From Roseibium sp. MMSF_3544 (GTDB lineage: Bacteria; Pseudomonadota; Alphaproteobacteria; Rhizobiales; Stappiaceae): DNA of 64,000 nucleotides. The position numbers and the translations under genes are program-made. Position 1 is the first letter of the stretch. Every line of letters starts with the position of its first letter. Positions 24,737-33,567 of the stretch are shown in pieces. The notes under the pieces were generated by a model, which worked only from the letters and a program-made list of their open reading frames with translations, was not told the origin of the DNA and ran no database searches. Where the stretch lies: positions 1 through 64,000 of the forward strand of contig NZ_JASHKA010000024.1 in assembly GCF_030732845.1 (NCBI RefSeq), read 5' to 3'.

Positions 24737-26398
24737 ATGATCCGGCTCCTCTTCGTCTTCCTGGTTCTCGCTTTCTCGGTATCAAGCGCGTCTGCTTCGG
24801 CTGAGACCTGTATCGCGTCTGCTCCGAACGGCAGTTCCCTGCGCATCTATGATGCCCCAAGCACAAGTGCTGGGGTTCTCGGCGGGATCGGCGTTGGAAC
24901 CTGCGGCATTACAGTCACCAACCAATGTGAAGGCGCGATGTGCGTGATCACCCTGCCCGGCCTGAATGGCTGGGCGGATATGCGCCATATCTCAAACAGT
25001 CCTGTTCAGGCGCCGGGCCTTATGAATGGTCCGCAGGGTGGCGGCAGCTACACCTATGCGGTGGTCGGTGGCAGCGGAACCGTGACGGCGGCCGGAATCA
25101 CGCAACCGACACCCGTGGACGCAACCGGTTCCGTCCGGATAGAGGCGTCGTCCGCGACATCGGCAACCCTGTTCCTGCCCCGCGAAGTCACGGACGCGCC
25201 TGTCCGGCTGACCGGGCAAGGGACGGGACCCTGGACGGGTGGGTTCGGCAGCTGGGGCGGCATGCCCATGGGCGTTTCCGTCACCTTCAACGGGCTGGGC
25301 GATCAGACTGCGCGCCTTGTCCTGGAAGGGGCAAACCAGATCGCTTCGATGAAAATCAGCCTCGATCTGAGTGCACGGGCACTTCCTTCAAATCAACAGT
25401 CCGGTGCGGCAAATGCCGGAAGCGGAGTTCCCCAGGCCCCTTCTCCAGCCCCGTCGGCACAAGGGGCCGGATCGAATGCCTGTGCAGACCTGGAGCGGAT
25501 CACCCGGATCATCAATCGTCAGGCAGGGACACGGCAAATCCAGGATATGCGGGGCATTTATGTCATCGCAGGTGTCAAAGGAACCGGTCCGGCGGACGAT
25601 CAGGCCGCCTGCGCCAGAGCGCTTGACCTGATTGCGCAGGACGAGGGTCTTTGGAAGCTTGCTGAAAACGGGCTGGGCGCTGGCGCCGGGACGGGCCAAG
25701 CGACACCGGTGCCCGCGCCGAGACCAAATCCGGGCGGGCAACAAGCCGGATCAGGCGCGTCGGCAACACCAGCGGTCAATCCGCAAGGCGGCGTCTCGGT
25801 GGGCGGGAGCACAGCTTCACCGCCTCAAAATGGTGAGCTTCTTGCGCAAGCCTGCGTCATCCTTCAGCCGGTCGTGAGCCCCTTGCTGCGCGGGCAATCG
25901 CGGTCAAACCGGGAAACCGTACTGGCCATTCTTTCGGCCCAAGGCGTTGTCAGCGTTGCTTCAGCACAGTCGCGCCAGTGTGCGCTCGTGATGGCCGAAC
26001 TAGTTGCTGTCGGGTTGATCGTGAACGACACGCGTCCCTGGCTTGAGATTGCAAATTCCAACCCGGGAGGCGGCGGAGAGGATCCGGCGACGATGATTGC
26101 CGGCGGCGTCGAAATCGGCATTGATCCGTCCGACTTCATTCCGGAGTTCGACCCGTCGGGGCAACAAGGTGCCGGAACTGGAAATTCCACGGTTGCGGTA
26201 TCCGGGCAGGAGGCCACGGCGGCCTGCCTCGAACTCGGCGACGCAATGATCGTTACGATCCGCCTCGGGTTTGCGGGCGATCTGGAAACCTTCTCGCAAA
26301 TTCTGAAGAAGCACCGCGTTGAAACCCTGGCGCCGTCTGCGACCCAGGCCTGCGCGCGGGCGCTCGATGAAGCGCGACAGGCGGGGTTGGCGAGATGA
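24737..26398 (+). CDS. Secreted SH3b protein with three regular Cys-pair repeats
   Basis: A 553-residue exported protein, signal peptide about residues 1-20. An SH3b-like domain follows at about 25-85 (SLRIYDAPS ... GWADMRHI), then a beta-rich region and a low-complexity Gly/Pro/Ser/Ala stretch. The rest holds three repeats. Each starts with an A-C motif and ends with a second Cys 42-43 residues later: Cys249/292, 373/415 and 497/539. The first Cys of each repeat is exactly 124 residues from the next. Each pair probably forms a disulfide in the periplasm. ATG at 24737 follows GAGAGGA by 9 bases; the frame also opens upstream inside LemA. I do not recognise the repeat domain. Confidence 0.8.
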   Translation: MIRLLFVFLVLAFSVSSASASAETCIASAPNGSSLRIYDAPSTSAGVLGGIGVGTCGITVTNQCEGAMCVITLPGLNGWADMRHISNSPVQAPGLMNGPQGGGSYTYAVVGGSGTVTAAGITQPTPVDATGSVRIEASSATSATLFLPREVTDAPVRLTGQGTGPWTGGFGSWGGMPMGVSVTFNGLGDQTARLVLEGANQIASMKISLDLSARALPSNQQSGAANAGSGVPQAPSPAPSAQGAGSNACADLERITRIINRQAGTRQIQDMRGIYVIAGVKGTGPADDQAACARALDLIAQDEGLWKLAENGLGAGAGTGQATPVPAPRPNPGGQQAGSGASATPAVNPQGGVSVGGSTASPPQNGELLAQACVILQPVVSPLLRGQSRSNRETVLAILSAQGVVSVASAQSRQCALVMAELVAVGLIVNDTRPWLEIANSNPGGGGEDPATMIAGGVEIGIDPSDFIPEFDPSGQQGAGTGNSTVAVSGQEATAACLELGDAMIVTIRLGFAGDLETFSQILKKHRVETLAPSATQACARALDEARQAGLAR

Positions 26399-26829
26399 GA
26401 CAGTCGACTTGGAGCAGTCTGATGACCGGTTCGCTTTCGAAGATAATGACGGTGACACTCGGCGCCCTGATGCTCGGTCTGGGTACTTCGTCGGCCACAG
26501 CGAGTGATCAGGACCCCGCTGAAGTGAACGACCTGCCGGGCTTCGGCGTTTGGGGCCCGGCTTACCGGTTGCGCAACGTGCCGGAGGGCATGCGGCTTGT
26601 CGTGCGCTCGGAAAGTCGTCGCGGTGCGGCAACCGTCGGCAGTCTGACAAGATCGGCGACCGAGATCCTGGTTCTGAATTGTGCGCCTGAAATTGCTCCG
26701 CTCGCTTTCGAAGACGCTTCGCCTGACGGAAAGCGCGAGTTGCTCGGCGGTGCCTGGTGCCAGATCGATCACTACGGCATGACCGGCTTTGTTCCCGGGA
26801 TCTATCTCGACCCGATTCTGGGCCGCTGA
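26395..26829 (+). CDS. Small secreted SH3b-domain protein
   Basis: A 144-residue protein with an N-terminal hydrophobic segment (about residues 17-36, cut near SATAS). One SH3b-like domain follows: GPAYRLRNVPEGMRLVVRSE ... WCQIDHYGMTGFVPGIYL. The two cysteines near 94 and 121 could form a disulfide. Bacterial SH3 domains of this kind bind cell-wall peptides or partner proteins. It overlaps the preceding gene by four bases and closes the VWA-DUF3137-LemA operon. Confidence 0.8.
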   Translation: MRQSTWSSLMTGSLSKIMTVTLGALMLGLGTSSATASDQDPAEVNDLPGFGVWGPAYRLRNVPEGMRLVVRSESRRGAATVGSLTRSATEILVLNCAPEIAPLAFEDASPDGKRELLGGAWCQIDHYGMTGFVPGIYLDPILGR

Positions 26830-26931
26830 GATCTCAACTCGATCAAGACACTCGTAATGCGGTCAAAGATGACTTGGTGGCACGCGTTTTCTGATTGCTA
26901 GCAACGGCATTAACGAAGACTGGAGAGACAA

Positions 26932-27501
26932 ATGACAGCTTTGTATATTCATGATGCAAACATTTATGACGCGGGATTGAGCTTCAAGCAGGACCCTGCA
27001 GCGCGGCATCTGAAAATTCCCAAAAGCCAGTCGATCTCTCAGATAACAAAAGCGGTGAAGGCGGTCTGCGGCCCGCGAAACCACTACACGGTCGTCGTTC
27101 TGAATGCGCATGGGAACAAAGACAGGATCAATATCGGGACCGGCATCACGCACACGCATACCAGTTTCTGGAAAGCGGTCGGCGATGCGCTGTTTACAAA
27201 AAACAGGGGTATTGAAATCCATTCCTGCCTCTTTGCGGCAACCAGGCGGGCGACTTCCATGGCCGATGCCAAAGCCATCGCGAAATACGATGAGGCCAAC
27301 AATGCCTATAGCTCACACGCACTGAAAGTCATTGCCAATGCAGCCGGCTGTGTCGTGAAGGCCGGAACCGGATTTCAACTCGGCCAGACAGCGTCCGGTT
27401 CCGGGGATACAGACGGACGATTCGAAACCGCCTGGGTCAAGGTCAATCCGGCCGGGTTCGCCGCACAATTCTCGGCCGATGTCCACCCCAGAGAACATTG
27501 A
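26932..27501 (+). CDS. Small protein with a caspase-like (clan CD) His/Cys pair
   Basis: A 189-residue protein without signal peptide or membrane segment. VVVLNAHG (His60) and IEIHSC (Cys99) lie about 40 residues apart after predicted beta strands, the arrangement of the catalytic dyad in clan CD cysteine peptidases (caspases, gingipains, and C80/DUF4347 self-cleavage domains). The IGTG segment between them resembles the DUF4347 pattern. No adapter, TPR or death-fold domain is attached. A GGAGAG site precedes ATG 26932. It lies 102 bases after the SH3b operon and may be its own transcript. Protease activity is a hypothesis; a C80- or CHAT-like fold is also possible. Confidence 0.6.
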   Translation: MTALYIHDANIYDAGLSFKQDPAARHLKIPKSQSISQITKAVKAVCGPRNHYTVVVLNAHGNKDRINIGTGITHTHTSFWKAVGDALFTKNRGIEIHSCLFAATRRATSMADAKAIAKYDEANNAYSSHALKVIANAAGCVVKAGTGFQLGQTASGSGDTDGRFETAWVKVNPAGFAAQFSADVHPREH

Positions 27502-27771
27502 ACGGGTTTCAGCCCTTTCGCTGGCTGAATGCAGTGCGGCGAGCTGCAAAGTGTATCGCCAATTGACGAAGCGTTCGCGCGTGGGAACGCGTGTGTGCCG
27601 GCATGCACAGCTATCAAATTTAGTAATAATCGATAAAAGAGAAAAAAGTGACAAATAACGAATAACTTGAAAAAAATCGACTTTATGCATAGGGTCTTTT
27701 CAGGTCGATCACAAACGCGTGTTCGAGTCAGGGCCGGCCCGAATCCGGCTCCCGCGCAAGGGAGGAAAAAC

Positions 27772-28812
27772 ATGAAGCACCTCAAGTCATTTCTCATGGG
27801 TGTGGTCGCTGCGACCATGTCCTTCGGATCCACTGCTTCTGCAGCCAATATCGACGGCCCGTCCGTCTTCTGGAAAATCTCCATGTGGGGCAACCCGCGG
27901 GCCCTTTCTGCCGGCATGGAAGCGCTGGCCGAAAAGGCTGCAGAGGAAACCGGCGGCAAGTTTCAGATCAAGATCTTCTATGGCGGTCAGCTTTCCGGCG
28001 CCCGCGAGAACCTCGATGGCCTGAAACTGAATGCTTTTGAAGGCGCCGCGTTCTGCAATTTCTATCACCCCGGCAAGAACCCGGCCTTCATGGTGTTCTC
28101 CCTGCCGTTCCTGCCGCTTGGTGATCCGCAGGTGGACAAATATGTCCGTTCGAAAATGTTCGAGCACCCGGCACTGATCGCCGACATGGAAAAATGGAAT
28201 GCCATTCCCTACGTCTCCGGATTGCTGCCGCAATACGAAATTCTCGGCAAGGGCGATGCGCCGAAAACGCTTGAGGGTTGGGAAGGCCTTCGCGTGCGTG
28301 CCGGTGGCGGTCTGGGTTCAGCGATGGAAAAGCTCGGAGCAACCCGCCAGACGCTGCCAGCCGGAGAAACGTCTACCGCGTTCCAGCGTGGAGCGCTTGA
28401 TGCAGCCGCGTTTCCGTTCACCTATGCCCATGTGGCGTTCAAGATCAGCGAAGAAGCAGACTGGTACACGAGCAACCTGACGCCCGGAACCTCCGAATGC
28501 GGCTGGCTGTTCAACAAGACGGCTTTCGACGCCCTGCCGCAGCAATACAAGGATTTCCTCTGGGAAAACCGTGATCTTGTCATGGATACGGAACTCGCCG
28601 CCTATGCGGAGCAGGACAAGAAGAACCTGCCGGCGTTCGAAGAAAGCATGGAAAAGATCGTCTATACCGATGAGGAACTGGCGAGATTCAAGGAAATTGC
28701 CGGCGAACCGGTTTGGCAGGAGTGGATTGCCGCCAACCAGGACAAGTTCGACGCTCAGGGTGTTTTTGACGCCATCTGGCAATATGCCGAAGAAGCACAG
28801 GCCAACAAGTAA
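27772..28812 (+). CDS. TRAP transporter solute-binding protein (DctP family)
   Basis: A 346-residue periplasmic binding protein with a Sec signal peptide of about 24 residues (cut near ASA). DctP-type features include the GNPRALSAGMEALAEKA helix and the LEGWEGLRVRAGG segment that holds the conserved Arg. These proteins bind organic acids, ectoine, sialic acid or sugar acids and hand them to the DctQM permease. The frame opens upstream, but ATG at 27772 has a GGGAGG site 6 bases ahead. It is the first gene of an operon with DctQ, DctM and a GlcG-like protein. The ligand cannot be named. Confidence 0.93.
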   Translation: MKHLKSFLMGVVAATMSFGSTASAANIDGPSVFWKISMWGNPRALSAGMEALAEKAAEETGGKFQIKIFYGGQLSGARENLDGLKLNAFEGAAFCNFYHPGKNPAFMVFSLPFLPLGDPQVDKYVRSKMFEHPALIADMEKWNAIPYVSGLLPQYEILGKGDAPKTLEGWEGLRVRAGGGLGSAMEKLGATRQTLPAGETSTAFQRGALDAAAFPFTYAHVAFKISEEADWYTSNLTPGTSECGWLFNKTAFDALPQQYKDFLWENRDLVMDTELAAYAEQDKKNLPAFEESMEKIVYTDEELARFKEIAGEPVWQEWIAANQDKFDAQGVFDAIWQYAEEAQANK

Positions 28813-28883
28813 CCGTCGATGATATGCGCAACCGGACCGGCGGCGCGGCCTCCGGTCCGGTCTGACCCCTGTCTGGATGTTCC

Positions 28884-29540
28884 ATGAATTTATCGTCAAA
28901 GCCACCGGATGGTGTGCACGAAGGCGCCATCGGATTTGCCAGCCGCCTGCTCGCTCCTGTCGAGGATATTGCCAACATGGTCGCGGGGATTGCGATCTTC
29001 GTTCTGATGGTTCTCGGTGTTGCACAGATCGGGTTGCGGTCGATCTTCAACGCGCCGGTCGTCGGCTATATCGATCTCGTGGAGCTCTCCATGGCAACCA
29101 TGGCGTTTCTGGGCGCCGCCTATTGCCAGCGCCTCGGTGCCCATATCCGGATGGAGCTCCTGATTAGTCACCTTCATGGCCGCCTGCTTTGGCTGGTCGA
29201 GATTTTCGGCCTCCTGTGCGGCCTGTTCATTCTCGGCGTTCTGATCTGGTACGGATGGGATCATTTCCTGCGCGCCTATGAACTCGGCGATACTACGATT
29301 GACGCGGAATACCCTGTCTGGCCGTCGAAACTGCTGGTTCCCGTCGCGCTTTCCTTCTGGTTTGTCCGGCTGCTGATCCAGCTCGCCGCTGCGATCCATA
29401 TGCTGATCAACCCGAGCCAGTACCAGGAAGGCGCCATCACCTCCAAGGATGTCGTCGAAGTCGCCCACGAAGAAATTGAGGGAGCGTTCGGTCACGGCAC
29501 GGCGGAAGCGCCTGGCGAGCGCGAGGGGCAGAACCGATGA
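28884..29540 (+). CDS. TRAP transporter small permease (DctQ family)
   Basis: A 218-residue membrane protein with four transmembrane segments, long for DctQ because of a cytoplasmic N-terminal extension (about residues 1-28) and a polar C-terminal tail rich in Glu. The IFVLMVLGVAQIGLRSIF first helix and the ELSMATMAFLGAAYCQR segment match DctQ proteins. It forms the membrane complex with DctM, driven by the sodium or proton gradient. It overlaps the DctM gene by four bases. Confidence 0.9.
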   Translation: MNLSSKPPDGVHEGAIGFASRLLAPVEDIANMVAGIAIFVLMVLGVAQIGLRSIFNAPVVGYIDLVELSMATMAFLGAAYCQRLGAHIRMELLISHLHGRLLWLVEIFGLLCGLFILGVLIWYGWDHFLRAYELGDTTIDAEYPVWPSKLLVPVALSFWFVRLLIQLAAAIHMLINPSQYQEGAITSKDVVEVAHEEIEGAFGHGTAEAPGEREGQNR

Positions 29541-30859
29541 TCCTGGGTATCGGATTTGAAAACCCGCTTTTGGTCGGCATTATCGGCCTCTGTGTGCTCA
29601 TGGGCCTTGTCTTTCTTGGGGTCAGGGTCGTCTTCGCGGCTGCCATCGCCGGTTTGCTCGGGCTGGTCGAGCTGCTCGGATGGGGGCCCGCTGCCGGCAT
29701 CATCGGAACGATCCCGCATTCAAAGTCTTCCACATATGCGCTCAGCATCTTGCCACTGTTCATCTTCATCGGGTTCCTGGCCTTTCATGCTGGCATGACG
29801 CGGCAATTGTTCGAGGCGGCGCGAAAATGGGTCGGCTGGGTGCCGGGCGGCCTTGCGGTCGCAACTGTGTTTGCGACCGCCGGATTTGCCGCCGTTTCCG
29901 GCGCGTCGACTGCGACTTCGGCCGTCTTTGCACGCGTTGCCATCCCCGAAATGCTCAGCCACGGTTATGACAAGCGGCTTGCGGCAGGGGTCGTTGCCGC
30001 AGGCGGGACGCTGGCGACACTCATTCCGCCGTCGGCCATTCTGGTTATCTACGCCATCATCGTAGAGGAATCGGTCGGGCGTCTGCTCCTGGCCGGGTTC
30101 CTGCCCGGTCTCGTTTCCGCGCTGATCTATGCTGGCATTATCATCGTCTGGGCGATCCGGAAGCCGGAGAACGCGCCGTCCGTGGGTGGGTTCACATTGC
30201 GCGAGAAAATGGCAACCCTGCCCGGCATTTCTCCGATCGTGCTGGTCGTTTTCATCATCATCACTGCCATTTACGGCGGTTGGGCAACGCCGACGGAAGC
30301 GGGGGCCCTCGGAGCGGCAGTGGTGTTCGTGCTGGCGCTCTTCCGCGGCACAGGGTTCGCGACAATCAAGGATGCGCTGATGGAATCGGCCAAGCTGACA
30401 GCGATGATCTTCTCGCTGATCTGGGGCGTGCTGATCTTCGTTCGTTTCCTGGGCTTTTCCGGCCTGCCCGAGGCGTTTACCAACTGGATCCTGTCAATAC
30501 CGGCAGATCCTATCATCATCATGATCGGCATTCTGATTGCCTACGCCATCCTGGGCATGTTCATGGACGCGATCGGCATGCTGCTCTTGACCCTTCCGGT
30601 GGTCTACCCTGCGGTGATCGCCCTAGGGTTCGATTCCATCTGGTTCGGCATCATCGTGGTCAAGATGGCCGAGGTCTGCCTGATCACGCCCCCGATCGGA
30701 CTGAATTGCTTTGTCGTCAACGGCGTGCGGCCAGACATATCGTTGGGGCAGATCTTCCGGGGCGTCACCCTCTTTTTCATCGCCGACGTGATCACGATCG
30801 CCGTGCTGCTTGCCTTTCCGGAGATCGTGACCTGGTTGCCGGATCTCATGCGAAACTGA
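29537..30859 (+). CDS. TRAP transporter large permease (DctM family)
   Basis: A 440-residue permease with about 12-13 transmembrane segments. The signature GAASxTSAVFARVA-type stretch (GASTATSAVFARVA) and AAGGTLATLIPPSAILVIYAI match DctM. GMFMDAIGMLLLTLPVVYP and ITPPIGLNCFVVNGV near the C-terminus are also typical. It couples substrate entry to an ion gradient, with the DctP protein as obligate donor. It overlaps the DctQ gene by four bases and is followed 18 bases later by a GlcG-like gene. Confidence 0.94.
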   Translation: MILGIGFENPLLVGIIGLCVLMGLVFLGVRVVFAAAIAGLLGLVELLGWGPAAGIIGTIPHSKSSTYALSILPLFIFIGFLAFHAGMTRQLFEAARKWVGWVPGGLAVATVFATAGFAAVSGASTATSAVFARVAIPEMLSHGYDKRLAAGVVAAGGTLATLIPPSAILVIYAIIVEESVGRLLLAGFLPGLVSALIYAGIIIVWAIRKPENAPSVGGFTLREKMATLPGISPIVLVVFIIITAIYGGWATPTEAGALGAAVVFVLALFRGTGFATIKDALMESAKLTAMIFSLIWGVLIFVRFLGFSGLPEAFTNWILSIPADPIIIMIGILIAYAILGMFMDAIGMLLLTLPVVYPAVIALGFDSIWFGIIVVKMAEVCLITPPIGLNCFVVNGVRPDISLGQIFRGVTLFFIADVITIAVLLAFPEIVTWLPDLMRN

Positions 30860-30877
30860 CATTAGCGGGAAAACGCC

Positions 30878-31372
30878 ATGCGCTTGAAAACCACATTGCC
30901 ACTGAACCTGGCCGAAAAAATCGTCGACGGTGCGCTTGACGCGGGACGCGCGGAAGACATGTTGCCGCTTACGATCGTCGTGCTGAACGCAGGCGGTCAG
31001 ATCGTTGCCGTCAAGAGCGAGGACGGGTCGGGGATCATGCGGTTCGACGTTGCTCTGGGCAAGGCTTGGGGGGCGCTCGGCATGGGAATCTCCAGCCGTC
31101 TGATCCGGGACCGGCTGGCAAGCCGGCCGGTTTTCCAGAACGCGCTTGCCGCCGCCTCCGAGGGCAGGTTCGTGCCGGTGCCTGGGGGTGTCCTCCTGGA
31201 AGACGAGACCGGGGCGACCATAGGTGCCGTCGGCATCAGCGGAGATACGTCGGAAAAGGACGAATACTGCGCGATCCGTGGTGCTGCGGCTGCCGGCCTG
31301 CGCTCCGAGCCATCCGAACCGGATGAGGCCTGGCGCAGTTCGAGCCTCTCCGATACGCCGGGTCAGGGGTAG
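30878..31372 (+). CDS. GlcG/HbpS family heme-degrading-domain protein
   Basis: A 164-residue protein of the GlcG/HbpS family. The segments TIVVLNAGGQIVAV, FQNALAAAS and VPVPGGVLLED, plus the G-A-V-G-I-S-G motif with the D-E pair (SEKDEY), match the family. Relatives bind heme or are encoded with glycolate, propanediol and TRAP-type uptake loci. It has no signal peptide. It ends the TRAP operon, so it may handle the imported acid, but its activity is not established. Confidence 0.88.
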   Translation: MRLKTTLPLNLAEKIVDGALDAGRAEDMLPLTIVVLNAGGQIVAVKSEDGSGIMRFDVALGKAWGALGMGISSRLIRDRLASRPVFQNALAAASEGRFVPVPGGVLLEDETGATIGAVGISGDTSEKDEYCAIRGAAAAGLRSEPSEPDEAWRSSSLSDTPGQG

Positions 31373-31428
31373 GGCTTTTTCCGATCAAAGGATCCAAGCC
31401 AAATCGGCAGCATTCTAGAGCCTGTACC

Positions 31429-32055
31429 CTAGACGAAGGGAGCATCGAAAATCCGGTGCGTGACTTGCAACCGCGGCTTTTCGGCATCTTCAGGATCGCA
31501 CAGCTTGAACGTGGAGGTTCCTTCATAGTCCTTGGGGATCACCATGCATCTGACGAATGCGGACACCCGATCCTTGGCGGCGTATGCGGTTACCGGCGTA
31601 TTCAGGGGTTCGAACCATGCACTGCCCGGTGTCATCGGCGAGACGCCTTGATCCGTGTGGATGTCGAGCGTGCCCTTGAAGAGGTAACGGATGCCGGAGC
31701 CGGCATGCGTATGCCGATAGGCCTGCGCCCCCGGCGGGAAGGTAACCGTGTCGAGCCGAAGCAGCGAATGCGCCGGGTCGAAGGAGACCGTTTCGTTGAG
31801 CAGGGGCGTGCCGTGCAGTGCCCGGTCGGCCGGAGCGACTTCGAAGCAAATGAGGATGGTGTCATCACCGCCGACAAAATCGATAGTGACCGGGCCGGAC
31901 GTGTGCAGCCCGTGTTCTGCGGTCAGGTTTTTGCCGTTGATGTTCACCGCGCCACGCTCAGTCCAGAAAGCACGTGGCAAAGGAGATAGATTGACCGGCC
32001 CGGTCTCGTCTGCCGTTATCCTGGACAGGGTCAGCCGATGGGGAAGCTGGGACAT
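31429..32055 (-). CDS. Cupin-domain protein
   Basis: A 208-residue protein with a cupin beta-barrel in the C-terminal half. The motif G-x5-H-x-H-x-G region reads PPGAQAYRHTHAGSGIRYLFKG, and a weaker second strand pair precedes it. The His residues may hold a metal. The frame extends upstream to 32166, but ATG at 32055 gives a full-length domain and avoids overlap with the divergent gene at 32123, so it is preferred; its ribosome site (AAGGG) is weak. It is convergent with the GlcG-like gene. It may be a small-molecule dioxygenase, isomerase or sensor; no specific function is recognised. Confidence 0.78.
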   Translation of the reverse strand: MSQLPHRLTLSRITADETGPVNLSPLPRAFWTERGAVNINGKNLTAEHGLHTSGPVTIDFVGGDDTILICFEVAPADRALHGTPLLNETVSFDPAHSLLRLDTVTFPPGAQAYRHTHAGSGIRYLFKGTLDIHTDQGVSPMTPGSAWFEPLNTPVTAYAAKDRVSAFVRCMVIPKDYEGTSTFKLCDPEDAEKPRLQVTHRIFDAPFV

Positions 32056-32122
32056 TTGATTATGAGGCCCTTGTATTGAATTGCAGTTTGAATCTTCGCG
32101 GATTGAGTAGGAACATGAACGC

Positions 32123-33544
32123 GTGCCGGTGTTGCAACTGATCCGAAATCCCTCAAAAAGCGCCATTGCGGCTGTTCTGGTTCTGCTCTCACTTGCGGAG
32201 CTACTTTATCTTTATTTCGGCCTGGCGATCGCCGGGGTCGTCAGCTCATTTGCGTTTTGCGGCATCATCCTTGTCAGTTCCTCTATTGCCAGTCTGCGGG
32301 AATGGTGCCTTGCGGGCATCTGTGTTCTCTTGGTCGTGCTCGCGTTTCTTGTCGGATTGCCGGGCGAAACCATATTCGGTGCTCTTGAAAGGGCCGCCTT
32401 TTTCGCTGCGTTCATCTACCTCGTGACCCTCTTGAAGGAAGCGGCCGAACGCTCGCCTTCCGTCCTTGAAATCGGCCGCTACCTGACCAGCCAACCCGAA
32501 AGGCGGCGCTACTATGCAACGGCTTTCGGCGGGCATTTGTTCGGTGTTTTGCTCAATTTCGGTGCCATCAGCCTGCTGGCTCCGCTGGTGCAGCGCGGGG
32601 CAAGAGCCGGTGTGCCGCCGGGCGAGGAGGGCGAACGAAGAGCGAGACAGCTCGAACAGCGCCAATTGTCCGCACTGATACGCGGATTTTGCTGGGTTAT
32701 CATCTGGACGCCGACAGCTCTCACGCAGGCGGTGATCCTGTCCGAGATGCCAGAGGCCGACCCGGCAACGGTGATTATGCTCGGACTTGTCGCGAGCCTC
32801 GTCATGATCCTGATCGGGCGCGTCGAGGACAGGTTCGCCTGGCGCGCTTTGCCGCCGGGTGGCCAGATCTCTGCAGGCCCTTTTCCCGGGCTCGCCTTCC
32901 GGCGTCTCATGGCTGTCTGCCTGTTCCTGATCGGTCCGACCGTCGCAATCGTAATGCTCAGCGACTTGAGCACGGCAACTGCAATGATGCTGATGGCGCC
33001 GATCGTCTTTATCGGCTGGACCCTTGTTTTGACGCCTGCAGGCAGCGGTCCGGGCGAGCGATTGAGCACGGCGCAGAGCCAGCTTGCGGTCTTGCTGACA
33101 CAGTCTGCGCCGGGGCTCGCAAAAAGCGCCTTTTCGTTGGGGGCATCCGGTTTCATCGGCATCATGGCGGCGGCCCTGGCACCGGTCGACCAGATCGCCG
33201 CGTCCATGAACCTTGACGGCATGCCGGCATGGCTGTTTCTGGCAGCTCTGCCGATCCTGATCACCCTCGGCGGCCAGCTTGCGCTCAGCCCGATCATGGT
33301 CGTCGTGTTCCTGGCTTCGGTCATTCTGGAACTGGAGTTCGTGGCGGCCTCGCAGACCATGATTGCCTTTGCGCTCGGTGCCGGCTGGGCTCTCAGCATG
33401 ACAGCGTCGCCGAATGCAACGGCGACGCTGCTGATATCCGGTGTCAGCGGCATACCGCCGACAACGCTCACGTGGCGCTGGAACGGGCGCTATGCACTGC
33501 TGTGCTACGCCGCTTTCTGCGTTTTCTTCGCAGTGCTGGCGTGA
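32123..33544 (+). CDS. Polytopic membrane protein, possible ion-transporter-superfamily member
   Basis: A 473-residue protein with about 12 hydrophobic segments and a polar basic loop near residues 160-190. The LITLGGQLALSPIMVVVFLASV and ALGAGWALSMTASPNATATLL stretches look like the helical hairpins of ion-transporter (IT) superfamily carriers, but no subfamily is recognised. The start is a GTG at 32123 with AGGA about 11 bases ahead. It is divergent from the cupin gene (67-bp gap) and convergent with the GST gene. It could carry the same acid as one of the neighbouring uptake systems, or an efflux substrate; this is open. Confidence 0.65.
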   Translation: MPVLQLIRNPSKSAIAAVLVLLSLAELLYLYFGLAIAGVVSSFAFCGIILVSSSIASLREWCLAGICVLLVVLAFLVGLPGETIFGALERAAFFAAFIYLVTLLKEAAERSPSVLEIGRYLTSQPERRRYYATAFGGHLFGVLLNFGAISLLAPLVQRGARAGVPPGEEGERRARQLEQRQLSALIRGFCWVIIWTPTALTQAVILSEMPEADPATVIMLGLVASLVMILIGRVEDRFAWRALPPGGQISAGPFPGLAFRRLMAVCLFLIGPTVAIVMLSDLSTATAMMLMAPIVFIGWTLVLTPAGSGPGERLSTAQSQLAVLLTQSAPGLAKSAFSLGASGFIGIMAAALAPVDQIAASMNLDGMPAWLFLAALPILITLGGQLALSPIMVVVFLASVILELEFVAASQTMIAFALGAGWALSMTASPNATATLLISGVSGIPPTTLTWRWNGRYALLCYAAFCVFFAVLA

Positions 33545-33567
33545 GCGCCTATCCGGGACAACAATCT

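Noticed and set aside
26932..27501. Assigning the clan CD-like protein to an antiphage defence system
   Set aside because: No sensor, TPR, NTPase or other defence gene is adjacent; the fold itself still needs to be confirmed.
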